From: Paractinoplanes toevensis
GTDB taxonomy: Bacteria > Actinomycetota > Actinomycetes > Mycobacteriales > Micromonosporaceae
DNA length: 43,853 nucleotides
NCBI RefSeq assembly: GCF_018332695.1
Contig: NZ_BOQN01000056.1
Coordinates: 1 to 43,853, forward strand
Reading direction: 5' to 3'
The notes beneath the pieces are model-generated. The model was not told the DNA's origin and did not search any database. It saw nothing but the letters and a program-made list of their open reading frames with translations. Shown in pieces: positions 1 through 7,759 of the stretch (position 1 is the first letter of the stretch; every line of letters starts with the position of its first letter). Made by a program: the position numbers and the translations under genes.

Positions 1-4
1 GATG

Positions 5-40
5 TTGCGGTTGGTGACGATTTCTGCCGTACCGGAAAGT
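5..40. repeat. Partial copy of the gene-end repeat (cut by the window edge)
   Basis: The 15-base string GCCGTACCGGAAAGT at 26-40 is identical to 19550-19564, the gene-proximal end of the long inverted repeat near 19.5 kb. The bases before it (5-25) are only loosely similar. As there, it points at the 3' end of a minus-strand gene, whose stop codon lies about 36 bases further on. The rest of a possible copy would lie outside the window. Confidence 0.5.
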
Positions 41-75
41 GGGTTTGATTCTCGCGACCCTGACCTCAAAGGTGT

Positions 76-1653
76 CTAATCCGGAATGTTGCGCCTCCGC
101 AGGCCGAACAGGCCCGCGGCGGCCAGCACCACGGCCACCCCGACCAGGGTGACCAGCGGTGTCGCCGAGACGTGCACGCCCGGCAGGTGCGGGACGTGGG
201 TGAACGGGGAGATGTCCAGGAACCACTGGCTGAGCTGCAGGGTCGAGCCGACCAGCAGGATCAGCAGGCAGAGCGCCGGAGCCGCCCAGGCCGCCGGCGA
301 CCAGCGCGGCCACAGGCCGAACAGCAGCACGGTCACGCCGGAGAGCACCCAGACCGCGGGTAGCTGGATCACCGCGGCACCGACGATGCCGCCGAAACTG
401 CCGTCCGGCGAGACCAGCGCGGTCACCACGCCCTCGGTGAGCAGCGCCACCGCCGGGCCCAGCAGCGAGAACAACAGATGGCTGGCCGCCCAGGCGAACC
501 GCGAGGCGGACGTGGTCAGCACGATCTCGGCGTGGCCGCTCGTCTCCTCGTCGCGCATCCGCAGGGCCGCCTGCACCGCGTAGCAGGAGGCGATCAGCCC
601 GACGATCCCGGCGATGCCGGCGAAATAGCTGTCCACCAACTGGTCGGAACCGCCGCCGAGCCGGGTGAAGATGTCACCCACGCTCTCGCTCTCCTGCGCG
701 AGTTCGACGACGCTGCCGCCGACCCCGCCGAAGATCACGCCGAGCAGGGTGAGCCCCACCGTCCAGCCGATGAACAGGCCGCGGTGCAGCCGCCAGGCCA
801 GCGCGAGCGGGCTGGTCAACGATGAGCTGGCGGCCGGGCCGAGGCGGGACGCGAAGATGCCGTCGCCGAGATCCCGCCGGGAGCGGAGCTCGACCGCCGC
901 GGCCACCCCGGCCACCGCGAACAGGACCGACAGGACGACCGGCCACCAGTTGGTCGCGCCGTACGGGAAGATGTGCGTCGCCCAGCCGAGCGGGGAGATC
1001 CAGGAGAGCCAGCTCGGGCCGCCGCTGCCGAGGGCGGCGATGTCGCCGCCGACCCGCAGCGCGTAGGCAACACCCAGCGCCACCACCGCCAGCGACCGTG
1101 CACTTCGGGCGCTGCTGGTGAGCTGGGCGGTGATCGCCCCGACCGCCGCGAACATCAGGCCGCTGACCGCGAACTCGGCGCCGAACGCCAGCGAGCCCTC
1201 CGCGTCACCGCTCTTGCCCGCCATGCCGGCGAACGTCAGCAGGCCCACGACCAGCAGCGCGCCGCTCGTGGTGATCAGCGCGGCGGCCAGCTGGGCGTGC
1301 CGGCCGACCACGGTCGCGCCGATCAGCTCGGTGCGCCCGGCCTCCTCGTCGGTGCGGGTGTGCCGGATGACCGTGAGCAGCGCGGCCAGCCCGATCATGA
1401 CCGGCACGAAGCCGGCCCGCCAGGTCGTCAGCGCCGCGAACGAATCGCCCTGGAGCAGGCCGTAGAGGGCCACGAACCCGGCATTGTCGGCGCTGACCGT
1501 GGCGTACTGAATGCGGTCCGCCTCGGTCGTGAAGAGACCCTCGAACGAGGAGTAGTAGCCGACCGGGAGCAACCCGAACACCAGCACCCAGAGCGGCAGG
1601 ACGACGCGGTCGCGGCGCAGGATGAGCCGGATGAGCCGGCCGGTGCCGGTCAT
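76..1653 (-). CDS. ABC-2 type exporter permease (drug/polyketide export family)
   Basis: A 525-residue integral membrane protein with about a dozen hydrophobic segments in two similar halves; the second half starts around residue 285. This layout is known for actinobacterial exporter permeases of the tetronasin/polyketide-export type. It should form the membrane channel for the ATPase encoded just upstream, since its start codon overlaps the ATPase stop codon in an ATGA arrangement at 1650-1653. The substrate cannot be read from the sequence; a toxic hydrophobic compound is a reasonable inference from the family and the TetR neighbour. It is the last gene of a three-gene unit (tetR, ATPase, permease). 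Confidence 0.85.
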   Translation of the reverse strand: MTGTGRLIRLILRRDRVVLPLWVLVFGLLPVGYYSSFEGLFTTEADRIQYATVSADNAGFVALYGLLQGDSFAALTTWRAGFVPVMIGLAALLTVIRHTRTDEEAGRTELIGATVVGRHAQLAAALITTSGALLVVGLLTFAGMAGKSGDAEGSLAFGAEFAVSGLMFAAVGAITAQLTSSARSARSLAVVALGVAYALRVGGDIAALGSGGPSWLSWISPLGWATHIFPYGATNWWPVVLSVLFAVAGVAAAVELRSRRDLGDGIFASRLGPAASSSLTSPLALAWRLHRGLFIGWTVGLTLLGVIFGGVGGSVVELAQESESVGDIFTRLGGGSDQLVDSYFAGIAGIVGLIASCYAVQAALRMRDEETSGHAEIVLTTSASRFAWAASHLLFSLLGPAVALLTEGVVTALVSPDGSFGGIVGAAVIQLPAVWVLSGVTVLLFGLWPRWSPAAWAAPALCLLILLVGSTLQLSQWFLDISPFTHVPHLPGVHVSATPLVTLVGVAVVLAAAGLFGLRRRNIPD

Positions 1654-2543
1654 TCGTCGCCTCGCTGGTACTGCCGGAGGAACAGCTCCTCCAGCGACGG
1701 CGGCTGGCTGACCAGGCTGCGCACGCCCACCTTGACCAGGCTCTGCAGGGCCGGCTCGAGCGCGTCGGTGTCGACGTCGAAGCGCACCTTGCCGTTCTCG
1801 ATGCGGAAGTCGTGCACGCCGGCCATGGTGGCCAGGCCGTCCGGCGGGCCGGTCAGCTCGGCGCGGATCGAGGTGCGGGTCAGGTGACGCATGTCGTCGA
1901 GGGTGCCGGTCTCCACCGCCCGGCCGTCCCGGATGATCGTGAGCCGGTCGCAGAGCGCCTCGACCTCGGCGAGGATGTGGCTGGAGAGCAGCACGGTGCG
2001 GTCACCGCGCCGTTTCTCCTGCAGGATCACCTCGCGGAAGACCTCCTCCATCAGCGGGTCGAGGCCACTGGTCGGCTCGTCCAGGATGAGCAGCTCCACA
2101 TCGGAGGCCAGCGCCGCGACCAGCGCGACCTTCTGCCGGTTGCCCTTGGAGTAGGTGCGGCCCTTCTTGCGCGGGTCGAGCTGGAAACGCTCGAGCAGTT
2201 CCGCCTTGCGGGCCGGGTCGAGGCCGCCCCGCAGGCGGCCGAGCAGGTCGATGACCTCGCCACCGGTGAGGCTCGGCCACAGCGTGACGTCTCCCGGAAC
2301 GTACGCCAAGCGCTTGTGCAGTTCGGTCGCTTGCGACCAGGGGTCGCCGCCGAGCAGGCGCACCGTGCCGCCGTCGTGCCGCATCAGGCCCAGCAGGATG
2401 CGGATGGTGGTGGTCTTCCCGGCGCCGTTGGGGCCGAGGAAGCCGTGCACCTCGCCGGTGTGGACCTGGAGGTCGAGCTCGTCCAGAGCGGTCACCTTGC
2501 CGAACCGCTTGATCAGTCCTTCGGCATCGATTGCCTCGGTCAT
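1650..2543 (-). CDS. ABC exporter ATP-binding protein
   Basis: A 297-residue nucleotide-binding subunit. The Walker A motif GPNGAGKTT lies near residue 39, a signature-like YSKGNRQKV near 132, Walker B LLILDEPTSGLDP near 152, and a switch histidine in SSHIL near 190. The roughly 80 residues after the ATPase core match the extra C-terminal region of drug-export ATPases (DrrA-like). It powers the adjacent permease. Start and stop overlap both neighbours by four bases (ATGA), implying translational coupling. The order tetR-ATPase-permease resembles the Rv1219c-Rv1218c-Rv1217c exporter locus of Mycobacterium tuberculosis; orthology is not proven. Confidence 0.9.
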   Translation of the reverse strand: MTEAIDAEGLIKRFGKVTALDELDLQVHTGEVHGFLGPNGAGKTTTIRILLGLMRHDGGTVRLLGGDPWSQATELHKRLAYVPGDVTLWPSLTGGEVIDLLGRLRGGLDPARKAELLERFQLDPRKKGRTYSKGNRQKVALVAALASDVELLILDEPTSGLDPLMEEVFREVILQEKRRGDRTVLLSSHILAEVEALCDRLTIIRDGRAVETGTLDDMRHLTRTSIRAELTGPPDGLATMAGVHDFRIENGKVRFDVDTDALEPALQSLVKVGVRSLVSQPPSLEELFLRQYQRGDE

Positions 2544-3151
2544 GGTTGCTCCTCGGGGGTCTGGAACCGGGCAAGTGCACCGCGCAATTGCTCGGCCTGC
2601 TCGGGGGTGACCAGCGCGTGCGAGAAGATTTCGAGGGAGGCGGACAGCATCCGGGCCCAGCCCGCGGGCTCGGCGGTGTTGACGCCGAGGACGCGCGACA
2701 GCTGCTCACCCATGGTGAACATCGACATCTTCATGACGCAGAGCACCGCGGAGTAGGCCCGCGGGTCGGCCACCTTCAGATCGGTGCTGCGCACCCACTG
2801 CTCGCCGTAATCGACCAGCCGGTCGAAGAGGACCTGGGCGGTGGGTGAACCGTCGACCAGCGATCGGATCAGGTAGCGCTGCATGCGCAGCCACTCCGGT
2901 TGGATCCGCTCGAGGGACGGGAACTCCAGGAACCGGGTCTGGACGCCGGTGAGCTCGCTGACCACGAACTCGTCGCAGGCGTCGCGCAGACCCTCCTTGG
3001 AACCGAAGTGGTGCCGCAGCAGCCCGGAGGAGACGCCGGCCTTCATCGCGATGTCGCGGACGGTGGCACCGTCGATGCCGCGATCGGCGAAGAGCTCGAT
3101 CGCGGCATCCCGGATGCGGGCTCGCGCGGTCAGATCGTTCGGGCTACTCAC
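2540..3151 (-). CDS. TetR-family transcriptional repressor of the exporter operon
   Basis: A 203-residue TetR protein. The N-terminal helix-turn-helix (about residues 10-55) contains the typical run ATVRDIAMKAGVSSGLLRHHF; the C-terminal part is a helical ligand-binding and dimerisation domain. It is the first gene of the exporter unit and very likely represses it until the exported compound binds. The start is GTG at 3149-3151, which lies inside the repeats described separately, so an autoregulatory operator would overlap the translation start. Only 30 bases separate it from the upstream gene, so its promoter must sit there or within that gene. Confidence 0.9.
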   Translation of the reverse strand: MSSPNDLTARARIRDAAIELFADRGIDGATVRDIAMKAGVSSGLLRHHFGSKEGLRDACDEFVVSELTGVQTRFLEFPSLERIQPEWLRMQRYLIRSLVDGSPTAQVLFDRLVDYGEQWVRSTDLKVADPRAYSAVLCVMKMSMFTMGEQLSRVLGVNTAEPAGWARMLSASLEIFSHALVTPEQAEQLRGALARFQTPEEQP

Positions 3152-3182
3152 GCGTGTAGCGTACTACACACGCGTGTAGCGT
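3149..3182. promoter_or_regulatory. Probable TetR operator: two direct repeats with inverted arms
   Basis: The 14-base word CACGCGTGTAGCGT occurs at 3149-3162 and again at 3169-3182, exactly 20 bases apart. Between them TGTAG-CGTA-CTACA forms an inverted repeat, and ACACGCGTGT at 3168-3177 is a perfect palindrome. The element fills the whole gap between the lipoprotein stop and the tetR start and includes the tetR GTG. Two sites on the same helix face are typical of TetR operators binding two dimers. No clear -35/-10 pair is visible. Confidence 0.6.
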
Positions 3183-4063
3183 CAATCCTGGATAGCGCCG
3201 TTGATCGATGCGGCCTTGACCGCGCCGCTGCTCAAATTCCAGCGTTGCAGCAGGTCGGTGTACGCGCCGCTGCTGATCACCCGATCCAGCGCACCCTTCA
3301 CCGCGTCGCGAAGCTGACTGTTGCCCTTCGCGATCGGGATGCCGATCAGGCCGGGCTCGTACTGCGCGGTCGACGCCAGCTCGTAGTAGTTGCTGGTCCG
3401 GGTGTCGGTGGCGAGGAAGGTGGCGGCCGGGAAGTCGTTCAGCACCGCGACCGCCCGCCCGGTGCGCAACTGCAGCAGGGCGTCCGCGTTCGTCTTATAC
3501 TCGTTGATCTTCATGGGCCGGTCGGCGCAGCCGCTCTGCGACCGGTGCAGCAGATCCGCCTGGATGGTGCCCTTCTCGATCGCCACCACGTTGCCGCACA
3601 GGTTGGTCAGGTCGGCGATCGCGTGCGGGTTGCCGCGCTGCACGATGATCGACGTGCCGGCCGAGAAGTAGTCGACGAAGTCGGCCTTCTTCTCCCGGTC
3701 CGGGGTGTCGGTCATCGCCGACAACACCCCCTCGTAGGTGCCGTCGGCCACCTTGTCCAGCGCGGTCTGGAACGGGCCGGTCACGATCTGAACCTTGATG
3801 CCGAGAACCTGGCCGATCGCGTCGGCAAGATCAGGTTCAAAGCCGATGATCGTACGGCCGTCGGCCGCGAACGACTCCATCGGCGCGTAACTGGCGTCGG
3901 TGACGAAGCGGACGTAACCACGATCGCGTACCGCCTGCGGCAGCGAGTCGTGCAGCGCCTGATCGAACGTCACCGTGCCGGTGCTGCTGGCCGTGCTGTC
4001 CTTCTTGTCGCCGCAACCCGCCAGCAGGGCGAGCGCGAGCGCCGAGACCATCAGCTTCTTCAT
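3182..4063 (-). CDS. Family 3 extracellular solute-binding lipoprotein, orphan, coupled to a GGDEF-EAL gene
   Basis: A 293-residue amino-acid-type periplasmic binding protein. The start at 4061-4063 gives MKKLMVSALALALLAGCG, a lipoprotein signal with LAGC lipobox; it follows an upstream ATGA overlap, so the longer reading frame to 4105 is rejected. The body shows family 3 features: YAPMESFAADGRTIIGFEPDLADAI, then a stretch with GVLSAMTDTPDREKKADFVDY. No permease or ATPase of an amino-acid importer is nearby. Its start overlaps the stop of the membrane GGDEF-EAL gene, so it may act as a ligand sensor for that protein rather than in uptake; this is inference. It could also serve an importer encoded elsewhere. 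Confidence 0.8.
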   Translation of the reverse strand: MKKLMVSALALALLAGCGDKKDSTASSTGTVTFDQALHDSLPQAVRDRGYVRFVTDASYAPMESFAADGRTIIGFEPDLADAIGQVLGIKVQIVTGPFQTALDKVADGTYEGVLSAMTDTPDREKKADFVDYFSAGTSIIVQRGNPHAIADLTNLCGNVVAIEKGTIQADLLHRSQSGCADRPMKINEYKTNADALLQLRTGRAVAVLNDFPAATFLATDTRTSNYYELASTAQYEPGLIGIPIAKGNSQLRDAVKGALDRVISSGAYTDLLQRWNLSSGAVKAASINGAIQD

Positions 4064-6009
4064 CGGATCGCTTCCTCCGGCATCGGTACGGAAATTTGCG
4101 CCCACGGCATCGGCCGTGAGTAGTAGTAGCCCTGCGCCTCGTCACAGCCCGCCGCGGCGAGCCAGTCCGCGATCTCCGCGGACTCCACCCCCTCGGCGGT
4201 GACCCGGCAGCCGAGACCGCGCGACAGCGCGATCACCGCGTGCACGATCGCCTGGTTCTCCGGCTCGTCGAGCACCGTCGCCACGAACGTCCGGTCGATC
4301 TTCAACTCGACCAGCGGCACCCCGCGCAGCCGGTCCAGGCTGGTGTAACCGGTGCCGAAGTCGTCCACCGAGAAACCGACCCCGCCGTCGGCGAGCCGCC
4401 GGATCGCGGTCAGCGCGGTCACCTTGTCGTCGACCATCGCCGTCTCGGTGATCTCCAGAATCAGCCGGTCCGGAGCGGTGCCGAACTCGGCCAGCAGCGA
4501 CTCCACCACCCCGGTAAAATCGGCGGCCTCCACGTTGCGGGCCGACACGTTCACCGACACCGTCCAGTCCCGGCCGGCCGCCGTCCACGCCGCCTGATCG
4601 GCCAGCGCCCGCCGCAACACCCACGCGGTCAACGGCTCGATCAGGCCCGACTGCTCGGCCGCCGGCAGGAACTCCGACGGCGGCAACAGCCCGCGCTCCG
4701 GGTGCTGCCAGCGCACCAGCGCCTCCACCCCACAGATCGTGCCGTCGGCCAGGCGCACCTTGGGCTGGTAGCACAGCACCAGCTCATCGCGTTCCAGGGC
4801 GTGCCGCAGCTCGGCCTGCACCACCAGCCACTGGGTCGGGTGCGCGGTCCGCTCGCCGGTGTAGACGACGATGTCGGCGGTGCCGCGCTTGCCCTGGTAC
4901 ATGGCCGCGTCGGCGTGCCGCAGCAACTCCTCGACGTCGTCACCATGCTCCGGGAAGAGCGCGATGCCGAAACTCGCCTCGATGGTCAACGGCACCCCGT
5001 CCAGAACCACCTCGCTGGTCAGCACCGCACGCAGCGACTCGAGCATCTCCCGTACCGCATCGGCGCCCAGCCCCGGCAGGATCAGAGCGAACTCGTCGCC
5101 GCCCAGCCGGGCCGCGGTGTCCTGCGGGCGCAGGCCGCCCCGCAACCGCGCGGTGATCACCCGCAGCAGCTCGTCGCCGGCGTGATGGCCCAGGGTGTCG
5201 TTGACCTCCTTGAACCGGTTGAGGTCGACGACCACCACCGCTCCGCCGCTCTGGTCCTGCACCGCCGCGGCCGCCCGCTGCCGGAACGCCACCCGGTTCG
5301 GCAGGCCGGTCAGCCCGTCGTGCAGGGCCTCGTGCTCCTGCCGCGCGGCGTACCGGCTCAGCGACCGGGTCGTCGACCAGGAGATCAGGCCGAGCGCCAG
5401 ATAGAGCACGCCCAGGCCGCCACCGAGCCGCCAGTAGGTGACCACCATCTGCTCGTGCAGCCGCTGGTCGATCTTGTCATAGGGCAGGTACAGCTCCAGC
5501 ACCCCGATCGCCTCACCGGACGCCCGGGCGAACACCGGCTGAAGCACCCGGATGACCTGCCCACCGGCCGCGGTGTCGTCCGCGATCAGGGTGGCCGCCG
5601 CCGACCCCACGGTCGCCGAGTGGAAAGCCGGATCCGACACCGGCACCCCACCCGAGGTGGACCCGTCGTCGGAGTAGACGACCTGCCCCGCGAAGTTGCG
5701 CAGCCGCATCCGCAGCACCGACCCGTGATACAGCGCCAGGTCGGTCGCCTTGGCCAGCGACTCCCGCTGGTCCTCGGTCAGCCCACGCCCCAGATCGGCA
5801 TCGTCGAGCGCCGGCGCGACCGCCATCTCGGCGATCACCGCCGCCTGCGCCATGCCCTGGTCCTGCCCCTGCTTGGTGGCGTCGTCGTGCACGCCCTCGA
5901 GCAGCAGCGTGGCCAGCGCACCAAGCGGCAACAGACTGGCCACGAGGTACGTCGCGAACAGCCGCGACCCAGACCGCGCCACCCGTCGCCCACCGCCGCG
6001 TCCCCACAC
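4060..6009 (-). CDS. Membrane-bound GGDEF-EAL cyclic-di-GMP enzyme
   Basis: A 649-residue protein. Membrane segments lie at about 17-37 and 195-212, bracketing a 155-residue extracytoplasmic domain with no family I recognise. A GGDEF domain (about 220-385) follows, with intact GGDEF at 303-307 and the inhibitory RxxD site RPQD at 294-297. An EAL domain (about 395-640) has EAL at 429-431, DDFGTGYTS at 549-557, KID at 570-572 and AEGVE near 604-608. Both catalytic motifs look intact, so it could synthesise and hydrolyse c-di-GMP. The start is GTG at 6007-6009; GTG at codon 10 is possible. It is translationally coupled to the lipoprotein gene downstream. Confidence 0.9.
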   Translation of the reverse strand: MWGRGGGRRVARSGSRLFATYLVASLLPLGALATLLLEGVHDDATKQGQDQGMAQAAVIAEMAVAPALDDADLGRGLTEDQRESLAKATDLALYHGSVLRMRLRNFAGQVVYSDDGSTSGGVPVSDPAFHSATVGSAAATLIADDTAAGGQVIRVLQPVFARASGEAIGVLELYLPYDKIDQRLHEQMVVTYWRLGGGLGVLYLALGLISWSTTRSLSRYAARQEHEALHDGLTGLPNRVAFRQRAAAAVQDQSGGAVVVVDLNRFKEVNDTLGHHAGDELLRVITARLRGGLRPQDTAARLGGDEFALILPGLGADAVREMLESLRAVLTSEVVLDGVPLTIEASFGIALFPEHGDDVEELLRHADAAMYQGKRGTADIVVYTGERTAHPTQWLVVQAELRHALERDELVLCYQPKVRLADGTICGVEALVRWQHPERGLLPPSEFLPAAEQSGLIEPLTAWVLRRALADQAAWTAAGRDWTVSVNVSARNVEAADFTGVVESLLAEFGTAPDRLILEITETAMVDDKVTALTAIRRLADGGVGFSVDDFGTGYTSLDRLRGVPLVELKIDRTFVATVLDEPENQAIVHAVIALSRGLGCRVTAEGVESAEIADWLAAAGCDEAQGYYYSRPMPWAQISVPMPEEAIR

Positions 6010-6058
6010 GGCCCGCTTATCGTCTCGGTTGCCATTCGGTTGAGGAAAAGCTCCCCAA

Positions 6059-6131
6059 CATCCGCGTTCGGAAATCGCCCCTTCTCCGCCGACAGCGGAA
6101 CAATCGAATTACCCGAACATCTGGCGACGGC
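6059..6131 (-). promoter_or_regulatory. Promoter-proximal element, copy 1 (upstream of the GGDEF-EAL gene)
   Basis: This stretch aligns with 7555-7628 over about 70 bases with a few small gaps. Both copies carry an inverted repeat core (here TCCGCCGACAGCGGA at 6083-6097, with one mismatched pair) flanked by GTTCGG at 6066-6071 and CCCGAAC at 6112-6118. On the minus strand the element ends in a GGATG corresponding to the start region of the AbiEi-like gene in copy 2, but here the frame closes after 14 codons. It lies about 50 bases upstream of the GGDEF-EAL start in the same relative orientation. Confidence 0.6.
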
Positions 6132-6143
6132 CGATCCGGGCAG

Positions 6144-6485
6144 CTACCGCAGTGCAGCGAGTAGATCCCGGGCCAGCAACGACGTCGACAGAGCCACGGT
6201 CGCCGGATCGCCGATTCCCTCTTCAGCACGCCCGGCGGCCCTCATCGCCGCCTCCACACGCGGATCTTCGCCCAGCGTTCGCGGGTCTATCGCCAGGTCA
6301 CTGTCCTTGGTCGCCTCCGCGAGGGCCACCTGGGCACTACCCGTCCGTAGATAGACCGCTTGCGCTCCGATGACGACCACCGCGGCACGGTGCTCTGCCA
6401 AGGCTTCGAGCGCGTCCAGCATCGCGGATCGCGATCTGACCAGCAGGTCCGCGGGACGGTTACCCGGCCCGCCAGGAATCCTCAT
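6144..6485 (-). pseudogene. Shortened AbiEii-like nucleotidyltransferase (probable internal deletion)
   Basis: A 113-residue frame whose first half carries a nucleotidyltransferase signature: AVVVIGAQAVYLRTG followed by TKDSDLAIDP. AbiEii-type relatives are usually 200 residues or more. The last 28 residues (from RAEEGIGDP) read like a C-terminal tail, so the middle of the protein seems missing while the reading frame stays open. The start overlaps the end of the AbiEi-like gene by 26 bases, as is common in such pairs. Family assignment and the deletion rest on my recollection of relatives; it might instead be a short stand-alone gene. The catalytic core is probably incomplete. Confidence 0.6.
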
Positions 6486-7551
6486 TATTTCTCATCCATT
6501 CCAAGAGTTCCTCGGCCTCCTGAGGATTGCGGCCCGGTCCGGTCATCAGATCCACGACGACTTGTGAGGGGGCAGCAAGCCGAAGGCCAGCGGCATTCGT
6601 GACCGTTCGGACGAACGGAACGTCGACCTCGGGCTCCGCCAGCAGCACGTTGGCACCGGCGTCGGCGGCCCGTAGCCCCCAGCCGGCCGCGGCCGATTCG
6701 GCGTCCGTGGTGTAGATCGCGGCGGCCCTCGCCGGGGCGTATTCCGCCCATTCGGCCGCGGCAACGGTTCCGGTGATCGCGTAGTCCACCGGCGCGGTCT
6801 GCGCCATTCGTTTCAGAAGGGCATCGAGACCACGCGGGGCGATCCATCGGGTAACGCGGCTGTCGCCGGCGAAGCTGTAGTCCTCGCTCCACCTACGCAG
6901 GACCTTTTCCCAGTTCGGAACGGCTATCCGTCCGCGCTCTTCTCGAGTGGCGAGCCCGTCCCGCTCGAGGAAGTCGATGACGCGATAGCCGGTCCCGGTC
7001 GACACGCCGGCTACTCGGACCAACTCGCGAATGGTCCATTCGCGTGGGATGTCAGCGATCGCCCGCACGATCTGCGCGGCCGGAGCACCCTTGAGCGTGC
7101 CGCGTGGCCTGCCCGGTCCACGCCAAGGATCAGCATCCGCGCCGCGGTCGCCGAGATACAGGCCCGGCGTCGGCACCTCGACGCGGATGTTTCCCGTGGC
7201 GTCGACGAAAGACACACCGCCACCGACAAGCGCGGCTCGCACCTGAGGCGACAGATAGCGAGCAACGAGGACGCCGTAGCTGTTGTCCACCTGGCGGACA
7301 TAGGCGGCCAGTTGCTGGACCACACTCTGCACGTCACGGACCTCCATGACGTTCTTCGCCTCGACAATCAGGACGGCGGACCGGCCGTCCGGAGCGGCAA
7401 GCTCGAAAACGGCGTCTGCCGCCCGGTCCACGGCGGCATCGGTGCGGGCCGGCCGCAGCGACCAGCCGGCCGGAAGGCGGGTGACCAGAGCGTCGAACGC
7501 GCGGCGGATCAGCTCGACGCCGCTGCTCGGCGGGTTGACTTCGATGGTCAT
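6460..7551 (-). CDS. AbiEi-like winged-helix antitoxin/regulator with nuclease-like N-terminus
   Basis: A 363-residue protein. Residues about 40-125 resemble a PD-(D/E)XK fold: DAVFEL near 46, then VLIVEAKN at 60-67 with the E-x-K pair E64/K66, then a helix with QQLAAY. Residues about 155-210 form a winged helix (TIRELVRVAGVSTGTGYRVI). The C-terminal third ends in SQVVVDLMTGPGRNPQEAEELLEWM, as in AbiEi-type partners of nucleotidyltransferases. ATG at 7549-7551 is chosen because GGGG lies about six bases upstream; ATG at 7555-7557 is possible. It is the upstream partner of the shortened toxin-like gene and probably binds the palindromes in front of it. Confidence 0.7.
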   Translation of the reverse strand: MTIEVNPPSSGVELIRRAFDALVTRLPAGWSLRPARTDAAVDRAADAVFELAAPDGRSAVLIVEAKNVMEVRDVQSVVQQLAAYVRQVDNSYGVLVARYLSPQVRAALVGGGVSFVDATGNIRVEVPTPGLYLGDRGADADPWRGPGRPRGTLKGAPAAQIVRAIADIPREWTIRELVRVAGVSTGTGYRVIDFLERDGLATREERGRIAVPNWEKVLRRWSEDYSFAGDSRVTRWIAPRGLDALLKRMAQTAPVDYAITGTVAAAEWAEYAPARAAAIYTTDAESAAAGWGLRAADAGANVLLAEPEVDVPFVRTVTNAAGLRLAAPSQVVVDLMTGPGRNPQEAEELLEWMRNNEDSWRAG

Positions 7552-7554
7552 CGG

Positions 7555-7628
7555 CATCCCCGTTCGGGAAAATGGCGTTCTCCGCTGACAGCGGAATACC
7601 AGAATAACCCGAACACCCACCAGATGGC
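7555..7628 (-). promoter_or_regulatory. Promoter/operator element, copy 2 (in front of the AbiEi-like gene)
   Basis: The core TCCGCTGACAGCGGA at 7580-7594 is a perfect 7-1-7 inverted repeat. It is nested inside a wider pair, GTTCGGG at 7562-7568 and CCCGAAC at 7608-7614. The element ends at the start codon of the AbiEi-like gene. Nested symmetry directly before an AbiEi-type gene fits autoregulation by its winged helix. The same element recurs at 6059-6131. The remaining bases up to the next gene at 7760 show no recognisable feature. Confidence 0.6.
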
Positions 7629-7759
7629 GCGGCGTTCCGAAAGGCGTGTTTTCGGAAACTTCCCTGGTGGGACTAGGCACCGCGGGCAGCGCCGAGGGCA
7701 GCGATTTGATCCATTCATCCTCGCCGCATCCTGAGCCGGGGGACGAGCGTTAGCCCGGC

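Noticed and set aside
4240..6354. A 704-codon frame on the plus strand opposite the GGDEF-EAL gene
   Set aside because: It is antisense to a gene with intact catalytic motifs and consists of His/Arg/Gln/Pro-rich residues typical of GC-rich shadow frames.
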